Origin: Annona cherimola
Taxonomy: Eukaryota; Streptophyta; Magnoliopsida; Magnoliales; Annonaceae
Reading direction: 5' to 3'
Assembly (NCBI GenBank): GCA_030490835.1
Contig: CM059977.1
Location: forward strand, 26,207,335 to 26,271,334
Length of the DNA: 64,000 nt
The first letter of the stretch is position 1, and each line of letters starts with the position of its first letter. The position numbers were made by a program, and so were the translations under genes. Under the pieces are notes generated by a model that saw only the letters and a list, made by a program, of their open reading frames with translations, did no database searches and was not told the origin of the DNA. This document shows, one piece after another, positions 11,855-23,729 of this stretch.

Positions 11855-14600
11855 TCACGGGGCTTCTTTCAAGGTGTTGCCCACATCGATGACGAACCGG
11901 TATCGAACATCGTTCTTCGCAAGCCTCTCCATGGCTGTGTTAACATAGTCCATTGAGATCACCTCAATGTCTGCAGTTATCTTGTGCTTGGCTGCGAAGT
12001 CTATCATCTCTTGAGTCTCTTTCAGCCCTCCTATGGCACTACCACTCACTGACTTCCTCCCTGCAATACCAAATTCCCATTTCGAAACATGATTCAGTCA
12101 CCTAAAGATCTGAACCTGTACAAAAATAATAAATATTTACTCACCCATAATTAACGGGAATGCTGGTAGGGCAAGAGGATCAGGTGGTGCACCCACCATC
12201 ACTAGAGACCCATTAGTCTTGAGTAGGCTGATCAATGGATCAAGCGGATGGAGTGCAGCGACTGTATCTATGATGCCATCCATAGTGCCCATAGCAGCCT
12301 ATATATACCACATGATCAGAATCAATTAGCAATTTATATGATTTCTAATGCCTTCCTCATGGTTTATCTCAGCTTATCAGTGCATCATAAAAGATCTCTT
12401 TACCTGCATCTGTTTCTCATCATGGCTAATCAGGAATGCGTCTGCGCCGAGATGCTCAATTGCTTCCTTCTCCTTACTTGGGGATGTGCTGATGACAGTC
12501 ACTTTCACCCCGAATGCCTTAGCAAACCTCACAGCCACATGGCCAAGTCCACCCAGCCCAACCACACCCAGATGCAACCCTGGCTTGCTGAGTCCAAAGT
12601 ACACCATTGGGCTGTAGACCGTTATCCCAGCGCACAGCAGCGGAGCTGCCCCATCGAGTGGCAAGCCTTCAGGGATGCGGACAGCAAAATGATCCTTCAC
12701 CACCACAAAATTAGAATATCCACCATAAGTCCTTGTGCTGTCATGATAGACATCATTATAGGTGAAGATGACCTTGGGGCAGTAGTTCTCCAAGTCATCC
12801 TTGCAGTTGGTGCAACTGCCACATGATCCAACCAAGCAACCAACACCTGCCTTTTCTCCAACCTTGAACTTGGATACCTTTGAGCCCACTTCAGTCACCA
12901 CACCAACAATCTCATGCCTGAAGGAGGAAGAAATTGATACAATAAAATTTAGTGTTTTCTGCTGTCGTTTTTTCTGGCTTAAGGAAATTGAAAATAAAGG
13001 ACGCTGACACACAAAAACCTCAGCTGTTTAGCCACGTGTTCGTGATTTGCAATTGTGGGTGCTGGCAAGAACTTCCATTGCATGTTCTATGTTGTTCATG
13101 TATGTAAATACCACCATGGTGTGGTTCCAGGATGTATTTGTGTATAAAGAGCAAATACGCATTACGTAATACATATTGCACTGAGATGAGCATGAGTTAG
13201 GATGGATGAAATTTCCTACTTCTCAAAAAAAAAATTTCATTCTTAAAAAATAATAATTTTTTTTTCAATTCTCATACGATTTTGTTAAATTTTTATATAG
13301 CGTTTTTCATTCCTAATATACAACATCTTTATCCAATTAAAGTTATGTATTGGCTAGGGGTGCAACTTGGATAAGATACCCGTCGGGTCTACCTGGTACC
13401 CTAAAATGGGCATAAGAGGGTAGATTCTAAATTAAAAAAATCCGACTCAATTAGAATAGGGTAGGTTTCAAGGTCTGAGTACTTGAAACCTACCCGAATT
13501 ACTAATATATGTTCGATATATTTTAATATTGAAAGAGAAATATATTCTTTAAATATACAGAAATTTGTTTAATTTTTACCTACTATTTAGTAGATTTAAC
13601 AAATGTATTTCGATAATTATATTACTATCATCTTAATTATAGGTTTTTAAGTAAGATTTATAATAAAATTATAGTTTTCAACTATAATACAAAGACTATT
13701 TTAAAGAACCGAAATTGGAACTAACCTGATCTTAAAAAGGGGAAGAGTAAGCCTAGAACCGACTAACTTAAATAAGATAATAAAGTTTTTTAAAATGAGA
13801 TGATGGTAGGATCGACCTTAAACCAGATTTACTCAACTCAAGTAAGACTGGCAAGACCTAATTAGAACACTTAGTTTGACAATGTGCAAAATAAACCCAC
13901 TAAGTTTCAAACTTCTGTAAAACAGTTCTTCTTATTAATGTAAAACAGCTTAAAGGGTTTCAATCAAGTTGAAAATCAACAAGCTTATAGAGTCAAAAAA
14001 TCTAAGAAATATAAAATTAAAAATATAAATGATTTATGCTTACAACACCATGTTGCTACTAAAATATCAAACGAATACAAAATTAAAAATATAAATAATT
14101 TATGCTCATATCCCGAACCTTTTTCCCAGATTTAGTTTTTAATACAGTCGGCAGGAGGGATGGAAATCATTCTCACCCAGGGATGATTGGGTAAATGGCA
14201 TTTTTCCATTCGTTCTTGATGAAGTGAAGGTCGGAATGGCAGATGCCGCAAAAGAGAATCTTGATGGTTATGTCATCGTCCCCGTTGGCCCTGCATTAAT
14301 CCAAACAAACCCATCAACTCTTTTTCCAGCGTCTGTACGCATGCATGCAATCTTTGAAGAGGCTGAATGAGAAGAACGATGTGATGAATATGGTCATTAA
14401 AGGAAAAATGCCATCAATTCTTTCACAGAAAACAAGAGACGGAGAACATGGATGCAGGGAGCAGAGAAGAGCAAAGAGCAAAACTAGAAACCAAAACCCA
14501 ACCTTCTGGAGAAGGAGAGTGGAGAGAGAATTCCAGATGGATCTCTGGCTGCCCATCCAAATGCCTTCTGGGGCAATTCGCCTTCAGGAGAGCTCTCCAT
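11855..14600 (-). CDS. Gene B: CAD-family alcohol dehydrogenase, 5 exons, 361 aa
   Basis: Exons in transcript order are 14503..14600, 14177..14290, 12404..12917, 12145..12298 and 11855..12060 on the minus strand, totalling 1086 nt with GT-AG junctions and an open frame. The product is a zinc-dependent NADP(H) alcohol dehydrogenase of the SAD/ELI3 branch. Ligands are C50, H72-E73 and C166 for catalytic zinc and C103, C106, C109 and C117 for structural zinc; GLGGLG is at 191-196. Exon 2 reads [16 protein letters not shown], as in C and D, against [16 protein letters not shown] in E, so the residues after the first zinc ligand differ between subgroups. Intron 2 (1259 bp) is longer than in C and D (about 505 bp) because a degenerate hAT-like repeat sits in it near 13357-13900. 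Intron 3 (105 bp) is unlike the 78-bp intron of A, C and D. The gene faces A tail to tail. A 231-nt block of exon 3 (12447-12677) is identical to gene D. Confidence 0.93.
13357..13900. repeat. hAT-like repeat in intron 2 of gene B
   Basis: It begins AGGGGTGCAACTTGG and contains GTCGGGTCTACCTGG and GTACCCTAAAAT. It is absent from the homologous introns of C and D, which are about 750 bp shorter. The right end is not defined. Confidence 0.5.
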
Positions 14601-14846
14601 TTCTCTGCTTGCAGTCCCGCTCTTCCGTTGTGTGGAGGGAGTGTGCAGAGGGCGTGGTTTTAATGCAGTCGGAAGCTCTGTTTATGTAGGAGAGTCATAA
14701 GGCCGTCCGGCATACGTTCTGCTACTTTGCGAGTGCATGAACGGTTTAGATCTAATTACAAATCACCATCATGATGGCCAAATTTCTTTTTCAAAAAATA
14801 GTGTATACGTGTTACCGGCTGCTGGACAAAGGTCTGGACGTGATCC

Positions 14847-14860
14847 CTGACGTAACGACG
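14847..14860. promoter_or_regulatory. TGACGT-type motif upstream of gene B
   Basis: CTGACGTAACGACG lies about 250 bp upstream of the B start codon. TGACGT is the core bound by TGA-class bZIP factors in as-1-like elements. The same core with similar surroundings occurs upstream of C and D, which suggests a shared ancestral promoter. Binding is inferred. Confidence 0.35.
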
Positions 14861-14896
14861 TATTATCAATTAATAGAAAAGAGAAAGGACATTTTA

Positions 14897-15696
14897 AAAT
14901 TGTATCAAGGTTTTTTGCATACTTGCAAACTAAATGCCAATTTTTAAAAGAGTTATCACACTGCCCAACGGCTGCTATTAGTAGGGTGCAATTATGGCTC
15001 ATGAAATTCGGATTTATTTTACCCTAACCCTATTATAAAACATTAGCCTAAATCCTAACCTTAACCTTAACCCTATTCGTAAATTTTAAAACTCTAACTC
15101 TGTTTTGAAAATCGGGTTGGGGTTAAAATTTATGTTGATTAATTTTAAGTTCAGGATTTCATATGAGTATATAATAATAATAAATTATGTAAGTAAACAT
15201 TGGTCAAACTACATATTTTTTTAAAAAATAGCAATATAAAGAATGTTTTTAGAAAAAATTTAACATATAAAAGCAAATGATGGAAATAAAAGATAAATAT
15301 AAATGAAAATAATGTAATTTATTTAAAATATAATTACAATATTCCAAATATGTATTTAAATATAAATATAAATAATCTAAAATATAAGGAAATGTTGTTC
15401 AAATATTATGTATATAACATATTTTATAATAAATATAAAATAGAAAATTAGGCTAGGGTTAACTTAAACCCAATCATATCATATTTACAAATCGGGTTTC
15501 TCAAGTTCAGATACTTCGGACTTGGGTTCGGGTTGTGAAAAAATAAATTCTAACACCATTGAGAATCGGGTTCAGGCTCAACCCTGACAAAATTATACCC
15601 TTAGCTATGGTAAGATTGTATCAAGTTTATTTGCATACATGCCAACCCAATGGCAATTTTTAAAAGACTTTTCACACATGCCCAACGGCTGCTATT
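14897..15696. repeat. Direct repeats of about 82 bp flanking a transposon-like block
   Basis: Copies at about 14900-14982 and 15612-15696 share TTGTATCAAG, TGCATAC(T/A)TGC, AATTTTTAAAAGA and GCCCAACGGCTGCTATTAG. They are far longer than a target-site duplication, so a local duplication preceded or accompanied the insertion. Confidence 0.6.
14983..15602. mobile_element. hAT-like repeat, second copy of the 796-1757 family
   Basis: Ends are AGGGTGCAATTATGGCTC and, inverted, AAGGGTATAATTTTGTC. The interior shares GCTCATGAAATT, ACCCTAACCC and AAAAATAGCAATATAAAGAA with the copy at 796. It lies between two direct repeats of about 82 bp. Confidence 0.55.
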
Positions 15697-18422
15697 AGAG
15701 GAATCTGACTTCCTTGTGGATTCAAACTTTTTAAAAACTTGTACGAATGAAAAAAAAGGCATGAATCCAATAATTTAATTTTGAATTGACATGACGAAAA
15801 TAACCCTTTTAACCAGGGAGCGTTGGCTTGAGGTAATTAATATAATGGGATGGAATGCAATGCAATTTTCCAAATTTTCCTATACACTGTTTGCTCTTTT
15901 GACATCTTACTTTCCAAACTACTCTTATTTTTCATTTTTATTATAATATTTGAGTTAATTTTCACATATCCTCCCTTTATTTCCACTTTACTCATATAAT
16001 ATTACATCACTCCCTCACTTCCCGAAATTCATTTCATTTCATTCCCATCCATTAAAAATTTCTAAATACTTCCTAAATTTATGTGATCTACTTTGCATGT
16101 TAAGTTGCAAGTATGCACATTTAAGGGGTATATTTTGCAAAACTGCTATACACCACACGTGCAGTTTATATGAAGGATGCAAACGATTTCAATTTTATTA
16201 CATACAAGCTTATGAATTTTTAAAAAATCCATTTTACTACTTTACCATTGGGCCATCAAAATCAACGGCTTGGATTTAACTTGGAACCGCATGCGCACAA
16301 ACATTAAGGCACAGCCAGAGTACCGTGACCAATACATCATCTTCCCCAGCAACTCGTCGCGCTCCCAGCTTACACCTGCTCGCCGGCGACAGTCCGACGA
16401 CAGATCCGTTCCGACCAACGGTGCCGTTTCGACAGCGATCCTGTCCACGCCGCATTAGATGCCTCTCATCCGATCTTTCTCGGCACCAGTGAGAAACCCG
16501 TCCAAATCCAGCGCCAGCGTCGTCCATCACGAGTTCAAAGGAATCATATTTTCTGATTGGTAATTATATACACTGTGACATCTTGACATTACAAATCAGA
16601 GAATCATATTTACATCATAGTTTTTGTTTTGATGCTTTAGATAATTTTTGAAATTCCGACCATTGATTGTATTTTAAAAATTTTAACTAAGATATAATCA
16701 TATTCATATAAGTTTCGATCGGTCACAAAATTAAAGTACTTGCGTTCCTAAACCTTTTATCCTTGTAGTAATTCTCAACGAAATAAATATTTGTAAATAT
16801 GATAAACGGATTCATTTCATAAATAAATGAATGGAATGCATTATATGAACAAAGGATCCCTAGTTTTTTATTTTTATCTTATAATACCTTAGTCTCTTTC
16901 AATCAACACAATTTATGTCCACTTGGCCTTATAGTTTTCAACACAATTTAAGCTTAATTAATCACAACTCTCATATTCAGGAAACGCTCGACGTAATTTT
17001 ATATAACCGAGTTACATAGCAGTTCTGTGTAATCTTATTCATTTTTTAAATTTGATATTTGATAAAAAAAAAATCTGATCCATTTATTGTATTTAACATT
17101 ATTTTTTTAGCTAGAATACCAAGTTTGATCAAAATCCAATATGCGCATTGGTCACATTTGCTCAAAAATATGTAAATTCATATTTAAAGTAGAAAAAAAA
17201 ATATTTAGTTTCATTCACATATGTATTAGAATATAGCAATATTTTATAAAATCATTTATTCACATATTTATGATATTTTAGATGGTTCAGATGTTAAAAA
17301 TACTACTTAAAAATTAATATTGAATAAAAGAAACTGCTTCTCCGATCAGATCCGAACGCTGGTACGGCGATGTGGCCGACAGCAACGTTACCACCGCCTG
17401 GTTGGCTAGTTGATTTTAAACTTACGATAATTTTATTAAGTTTTTTGGTTGATATGTACCGATGTAATCAAGTATGCCGATCCTTTTTTTTTTTTTTTTA
17501 ATGAGAAGTATGTCAATCCTAATCACATGGCCAACCCGGAATTTGTCTTTTTGGGGGAGCTACAGCTCTCCAGATCGAATTCAATTGGCCTGTGATAAAA
17601 GACACACATAATTTTTAAAATTTTAGATTGATGAATTTTGTTCTAGAAGTCTTACCCTCGTAGAAAAACTTCTGTTTCTCTTGAAGGAATTGAAAATTCT
17701 AATGCATCGACAGGGAAACAACTCATGGAAAGGGAGGGGAGAACATCGACGTCAGGTACAACTATCCCATTTAATTAATCCACTTTTTATTATTACAAAG
17801 CTTCGATTGGACATGGCCTGCAACTGTAGGGAAATTTGTGCGATAAACCCTTTAACTTTCCATATTAACATTTTAGACCTCGAAGTTTATATATTAACAT
17901 ATTACAATATATGAAGCTTCAGTCTTTGCATTTTAAACTCTCATTCCTAAGGCATTAAAAAACACTGTTAAACTTATGGATGATGTTGAAATTACTTTTA
18001 CATCTATACAAAAGCAAAACAATCGTGGCTTAAAACCAATATCATCTTCCTAATCGCTATCATCTTTTCAAAATCGTGCGGCTTTATCGAATAGATGATG
18101 TTAGTTTCTGGTTATCAATGAATTGCTTTCGTATAGATATAAGAGTATTTTCAACATTGGACATGGGTTTAACAATATTTTTTTAACGTCGTTAGGAATG
18201 AGGGTTTAAAATGCAAAAGATTAGAACTTTACAGGATCTAATATGCTAATAAGCAAATTTCGAGATATAAAATGTTAATTCGCAAAGTTAGAAGGTATGT
18301 GGCCCAAATTCTCCACAACAATGAAGACTTTGTAAGGGATTTAATATGTGTAAATTCAATATTGTGCAAACAACACTTATTTTTAGTTTTAAATTTTAAA
18401 ATTTAAATACTTATTGTATTTA
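15697..18422. other. B-C spacer, part 1: unassigned, with a GC-richer island
   Basis: About 15780-16080 looks like a worn MITE (ends with GGATGGAATGCAATG / CATTCCCATCC). About 16250-16540 is clearly richer in GC and CpG than its surroundings and holds overlapping short open frames on both strands, none recognised. About 17080-17340 resembles the foldback family. The remainder shows nothing. Confidence 0.4.
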
Positions 18423-19292
18423 ATGAGGAATGATGTTGTTAGCTTGGGCGAAGTAATGACTTATATAGCCTAGTTCAAAAAATTCATTTAAATTTTTTTT
18501 TACTTTTTTCTACATACACTTATTTATCTAAATATATTTAATACATAAATTAAATTTTACCATTTTTGAATATATGTATATATTTTTTAAGGTTTTCAAA
18601 CACAAAAGTATTTTAGGTATTTTCAATTGTTGAAAAATGGCTAAAATACTCATATATTTAAAAATATAAAAAAATACACATATGAAAATGTTAAAACTTA
18701 GTTTATAGGGATAATTCCTTTTATACTCATAATAATTGCACATAATTCCTAATATAATCACAACATTTCATAAATTCTTTTTTATACCCATAACATTTTA
18801 TCCTAAATTCCTTTCATACCCACGCAATTAAAACCATTGATATTTATCCTATTGAAAAGACGATTTTGCCCTTTTAAATTTTTTAATTAAAATAAATCAA
18901 CCTTAATATGACTTTCAAGTTATTTAATATATTGTATTAATGATTTACTACCATCAATTGAGTCATGTTTAAGTTAAATTATCTCAATTTAAAAATTTTA
19001 AATAGCAAAATTGTCTTTTCAATGGGGTAGATAATAGTGGTTTTAACGACGTGAGTATAAGAGGAATTTAAGGTGAAATGTTATGAATATAAAAGAAATT
19101 TATGAAATATTGTGGGCATATTAGGAATTATGTGCAATTGTTATGAGGTATAAGAGGAATTATCCCTAGTTTATATGATAAATATATCTATATTAACAAG
19201 CTTAGGAGTAAAAAGTAAAAAAATTTTAAAATAGATTTTTTGAGGTGGACTAAGTTAGCTATTATTTAGTCTAAGCTAACAAGATCATTTCA
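18423..19292. repeat. Foldback element split by a nested element
   Basis: The outer arms end in ATGATGTTGTTAGCTTGGGC and, inverted, ATGATCTTGTTAGCTTAGAC. The interior is interrupted by the element at 18708-19166. Without that insert the two arms read through as one palindromic member of the family at 2594 and 5861. Confidence 0.65.
18708..19166. mobile_element. MULE-like foldback element, 459 bp, 9-bp TSD
   Basis: Ends are GGGATAATTCC and GGAATTATCCC, flanked on both sides by TAGTTTATA (18699-18707, 19167-19175). The element is palindromic: one arm reads TTTTATACCCATAACATTT and the other mirrors it. A related copy follows at about 19319-19743. Confidence 0.75.
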
Positions 19293-19318
19293 AAATATCT
19301 ATAGCTTTAGAAATTGAG

Positions 19319-19743
19319 AAAATTTATCTTATACCCACAACATTTGCCTATACTTTTTATTATACTTACAACGTATTTCAAAATTTCTTTTATACCTATA
19401 ACATTTCACCAAACAACTGTTAACTATCTTATTGAAAGATGATTTTGTCCCTTAATTATTTTTAAATTGAAACAATTTAACCCTAATATGATTCAATTAA
19501 GTTGATAAATCATTAATTTGTGATACCTAAATGATTCAAATATCATATTAAGGCTAAATTATTTGAATTTAAAAAATTTTGAAGGGGCAAAATTGTCATT
19601 CTAATAGGGTAGTTAATTGTTATTTTGACTGCATGAATATGATAGAAATTTAGAATGAAATGTTGTGGGTATAAGAGTAATTTTTGAAATGTTATAGATA
19701 TATTAGGAGTTAAGGGAAAATGTTGTGGGTAAGAGAAATTTTT
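19319..19743. mobile_element. Second copy of the 18708-19166 foldback family
   Basis: The arms contain TATACCCACAACATTT and its inverse AAATGTTGTGGGTA, plus GACGATTTTG/GGCAAAATTGTC-like centres shared with the first copy. A target duplication is not clear. Confidence 0.6.
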
Positions 19744-19794
19744 CTTTAAAAATTCACAAATGTGTATGCATATATTAAAAGTATTAAAGCCAGG

Positions 19795-20065
19795 GGTGTA
19801 CTTGAGAAGTAATAAAATATTTTAGATGAAAAATTTTGACGTAAAGGATGTTAAATTAGTAGAAAATGATGTGATGTGATAGAAATAATGATGAAGTATA
19901 AAGAAAATAAAGTTAAAATAGATAAATTAATTGTACAGATAATTGTGTAGAAATGATTGATTAGAAAATAGGGTAGTTATATAGAAAAGTATAAAGAAAC
20001 AATTTTAAAATAGAATAGTTACAAAGAGTAAAAGTTTTAAATGAAAAAATTTTAAGCTTGACATT
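19795..20065. repeat. Worn copy of the 4117 MITE family
   Basis: It shares GTAGAAAATGATGTGATGTGA, GATAAATTAATTGTA, GTGTAGAAATGATTGA and AAAAGTTTTAAATG with the intact copies, but the ends are lost. Confidence 0.6.
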
Positions 20066-20949
20066 TTGTTCTGTAACGGCTGTGCAAATCCGTTTTTAAG
20101 AAACAGTGGGATTTATGGGCCATGCAAATTCGTTTTAAAAAAACAATGAGATTTATGACATTTAATCCCAGCTGTTTAATAACGTCCTTAGTATAAGAAG
20201 GGGGAAATGAAGATGGATTTGTTATCGTAGGGGAAATGTTGGGGAGACGAAGATAGAGACGGAGGAAGAAGGAGAATAAAAAGCTTTCGAAGCTACATCG
20301 TATAGATAAATTTTTCAGCTGATCTTAATTTTACAATACGTACAACTCATTTATCAGATCTAATCCATTCATAATATTTCTAGCATAGTTAATTAGTAAC
20401 AAAAGTATTATCGAAAATCTTAGTATTGTAATTTTACTTATTTCAAAGAGTAATTGCTAATAAATTGTAGAAAATGCAATGTAATGAAAATAAACATATT
20501 TTTGGGCATGATCAGAGAATTGCGGCCGTACAATAACAAGAACATTATTCATTTAGCTTGTTTGCAAAATTTCAACTTAATCAGAGTTATGAATTTTTAG
20601 ATATAGTAATTTTTATACATAAATAAGAGTGGTGAATACGTATTTTAAGAATAAAAACACAAAAAAATAATTACGGGAAAATGCAGATATAAAAATACTT
20701 ATCTGACTAGTTACAAACATTATTCAAGAGATTTTACAAAGTGTATAATGGATGAATTTGGTTAAAAAAAAATTTAGATAGCTATTTGAAGTGATATTTA
20801 ATTTTAACCTTTATTAAATCCTTTATGTTAAATCTGATGATATAGATGTTATTTCGAAAAATAGACCGTCCAGATTATAAAACATAATTTTAAAAGTTTA
20901 TTCCTAAAACATTGAGAAATCTAAACCATTTTAGTCAGAAAATATGGGT

Positions 20950-22340
20950 CATTGAAAATAAACGAATAATTAATTAATTAAAGTTTCTGAACTAGTGGGC
21001 TTAGTCCATTTGGATAGGCCTAGTGAACCGGGAAGCCTAGAAGCCAAGCCTACTAGTCTCAAGCATATCGAAACTAAGCCCAAATTATAGAAACCAAATC
21101 TAGCCCACATCATGACCCATCAACCTGGCCCACCAGTAGCAACCAATCGGCGACCAATGAAAAAATTCAAAATAAATACAAATTTTTTTGAAAAAGATAT
21201 TAAAAAATTACGAAAAATATCGAAAAAATTAAAGTCAAAATTTAAAAGATTAAATGAGCTTAAACTTATAATTTTTATAAAAAATATAATAAATGAAATT
21301 ATTTAAAGGTGTGATGCTATAAAAATAAATAGAAAAAATGAAAAATTTGAAGTAAATATTTAAAGAAATATATGAGTTCAAGTTTATATTTCTTGCATAT
21401 AATAAGAAATGAAGTAATTTTAAAATGGAATAATAGAAAAAAATTGAATTTTGACCAAATAAGATTATGAGAAATTTTGAAAAAGTCATAAATAAAATTT
21501 TAAATAAAATTTTAAATAAAATTTATAAAAAACAATGTAGTAATGAACATGTTGTGATGAAAATTGAGGAAAGAGAGTTAAAGCTACCATAAGAAATTGA
21601 AAAAGAGGAGTTTTAAAGTCTACGTAGAGGTAAGTAAATTTTTACCAAAACATGACTTTGAAAATATTATGTTGAATATTATGATTTGTTATGAAATATG
21701 ATTATTTATTAAGTTTGAAACTTTCTTTTAGGTTGTTTTATTCATATATGAGCATAATTATTTGAAAATATATTTAATCATGTTAAGCAGTGAATCTAAG
21801 TGATGCATTAATCATAGTGCATGAGCATGATGCATAATTACGTAGTGGGTTTACCGCCGAGCATTAAAGCAATACATATGCATGCACGAGCATAAAGATG
21901 TTTAATAAATTAGAATTGTTGTATATAAAAAATAATATAGATGTTATTTTGTTTTAAAATTTTAAAATAATTGAAAAATGAATTTTTTAAAAAAACTATT
22001 ACTTACTGAGCTTTTAGCTCACATAATTTTTATTTTTAGTGAAAAAAGGAATATAATGATAAATTAGAGCCACCGTCAACATGAGAAAAATGTGAAACTA
22101 GTAGAATAAAGGACAAAGAAGTTTAAAGTTATTGAAGTTTTTTTATAATACTTACTTCTATTGATAATGGACACCAAATCTGTGTAATGACTCCATGAGG
22201 AGTAGACTTTAGATGTATTAGTTAAAATTTTTATGGTTTTGCATCTTAGTATTTATTTCCATCTTAAGAGATTTTATTTATTACGGTATTCTCAGATTTG
22301 ATATAGTAGACCCTATTCGTGATACCTCTAGGGTGTTACA
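20950..22340 (+). mobile_element. Possible remnant of a long LTR (Ty3/gypsy type)
   Basis: The block ends GGGTGTTACA at 22331-22340 and contains, in the same order as the solo LTR at 56184, a GTAAGTAAAT donor-like segment near 21630, a GTAGTGGGTTTACCGCCGAG segment, and CTTACTGAGCTTTTAGCTCA near 22005, the counterpart of the TTATTGAGTTTCGACTCATG segment of the other. The left end was not found and no coding part follows. The assignment is by analogy only. Confidence 0.4.
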
Positions 22341-23729
22341 TTTTCTTATTGTGAAACACACATTTAGAATTATGATATCTATTTCGCAATCCATTATCCA
22401 ATACACAATAATGATCCTCCAGGCGGTGATAATGCATGCTAGGTGGCAGTGGAAATGAATAGACAACACAATCAAGAGTGGTTACCAACTGTAGATTCCA
22501 TCCATTGAATTTTGGTTTCTCTCTCTTTTCATGAGAGAGTGTGATCTAGCAGCTAATATAACTGCCCTGCCAGATCCATCTAGTGCTATTAATGGACAGG
22601 TGAAACCCATGGGAGCTGTTGGCTTGATCGATTGCAAGACGGCTGCAACTTGGGTCGGTGCGTCGTTGCCACCGTCGTGATGGGCCGCTGATTGAATGGG
22701 CCGCTGATTTGATTGATGGAGTCCGCCTATTGTTGAACTCTTGATGGATGGTGTGGTGGTGCTACGCACGATGGACTGCCAAGATTTGCATCTTGTAATT
22801 TCTAGTTTTTTTTTTAATTTTTTTTATTTGGTAATTTCTGGATTTGAAAGCTGTCGGAAACTGCTTCTCGATGGCAGCCATAAAAACGCATCGGGCAGAA
22901 CGGTGGAGTACAGAAAAATGATGCTTCTGCGATGCACAGGAGTTTCTACACGTGCGGCCTTCGTTAAATTTCAACATCTGTACATTAGATGATCATAGAA
23001 CTTTGGTACAAAGATTTAAATAAATCAGAAAATATACCCTTAATTAAATCAATAAGCTCAATGTTTTATGTAGAAGTATAATTTTCAAAGAATTTTATAC
23101 AAAACTTTTATTAAATGTAATTAAAGAATGCGAAAGGATGAAGACAATAAGAAATATACAAAAATGCAATTATCGTAGTCCAAAACTGGTGATTTTCGAA
23201 GTTCGTTGGAAATATATACGCGTATTAAAAGATTATATAAATTAAATAAATTCAACCAACATTTTCATTAAAAAATTTAAAAATATATCAATTAGCCCAG
23301 GCTGTTAATTATTAGGCCTGACAAAAATCATTATCCATAGATCTAAGCCAATAATAATATTTATTTGCATGTATTTCTTGAAGGTTTCAAGAATCATATG
23401 TATTGAAAAATACAATATGCTTTCTATTTATTTTCGAAATTTAAGAGTTACATATTCACTCACACACACTCAAAGGAGATGCGATGTTTCTAGTACAAAC
23501 GGACCCCAGAGTCGCTCTCGCGCTCAATACATGCATTTATTAGTTTAGATTAGCTCAAAATGAAACCTGAATCAATCACTCGATCGACAGAGGCTAACAA
23601 AACCACGGAAATTACAAAGAAATCCCCCAACAGCGATCACCCAACACCGTGGTCCCTGCTGCGCACGCGAACAGGTAACAGTGCTTGTGGTGACTTGAAA
23701 TTACAAGCAAAGAAGGCGGCAAGGATCAT
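22341..23729. other. B-C spacer, part 2: unassigned
   Basis: About 22480-22990 is less AT-rich, with short overlapping frames on both strands and no recognised product. About 23460-23729 is the 3' flank of gene C and resembles that of B (GAGCTCAAAGTGAAAC / TAGCTCAAAATGAAAC). Confidence 0.35.

Noticed and set aside
12248..12826. 192-codon open frame antisense to gene B exon 3, with similar frames opposite A, C, D and E
   Set aside because: They recur in every copy because the conserved exon 3 sequence happens to be open on the other strand. They have no independent codon signal or family match.
22482..22769. 95-codon minus-strand frame
   Set aside because: No recognised domain, an overlapping frame on the other strand and no splice or promoter context.
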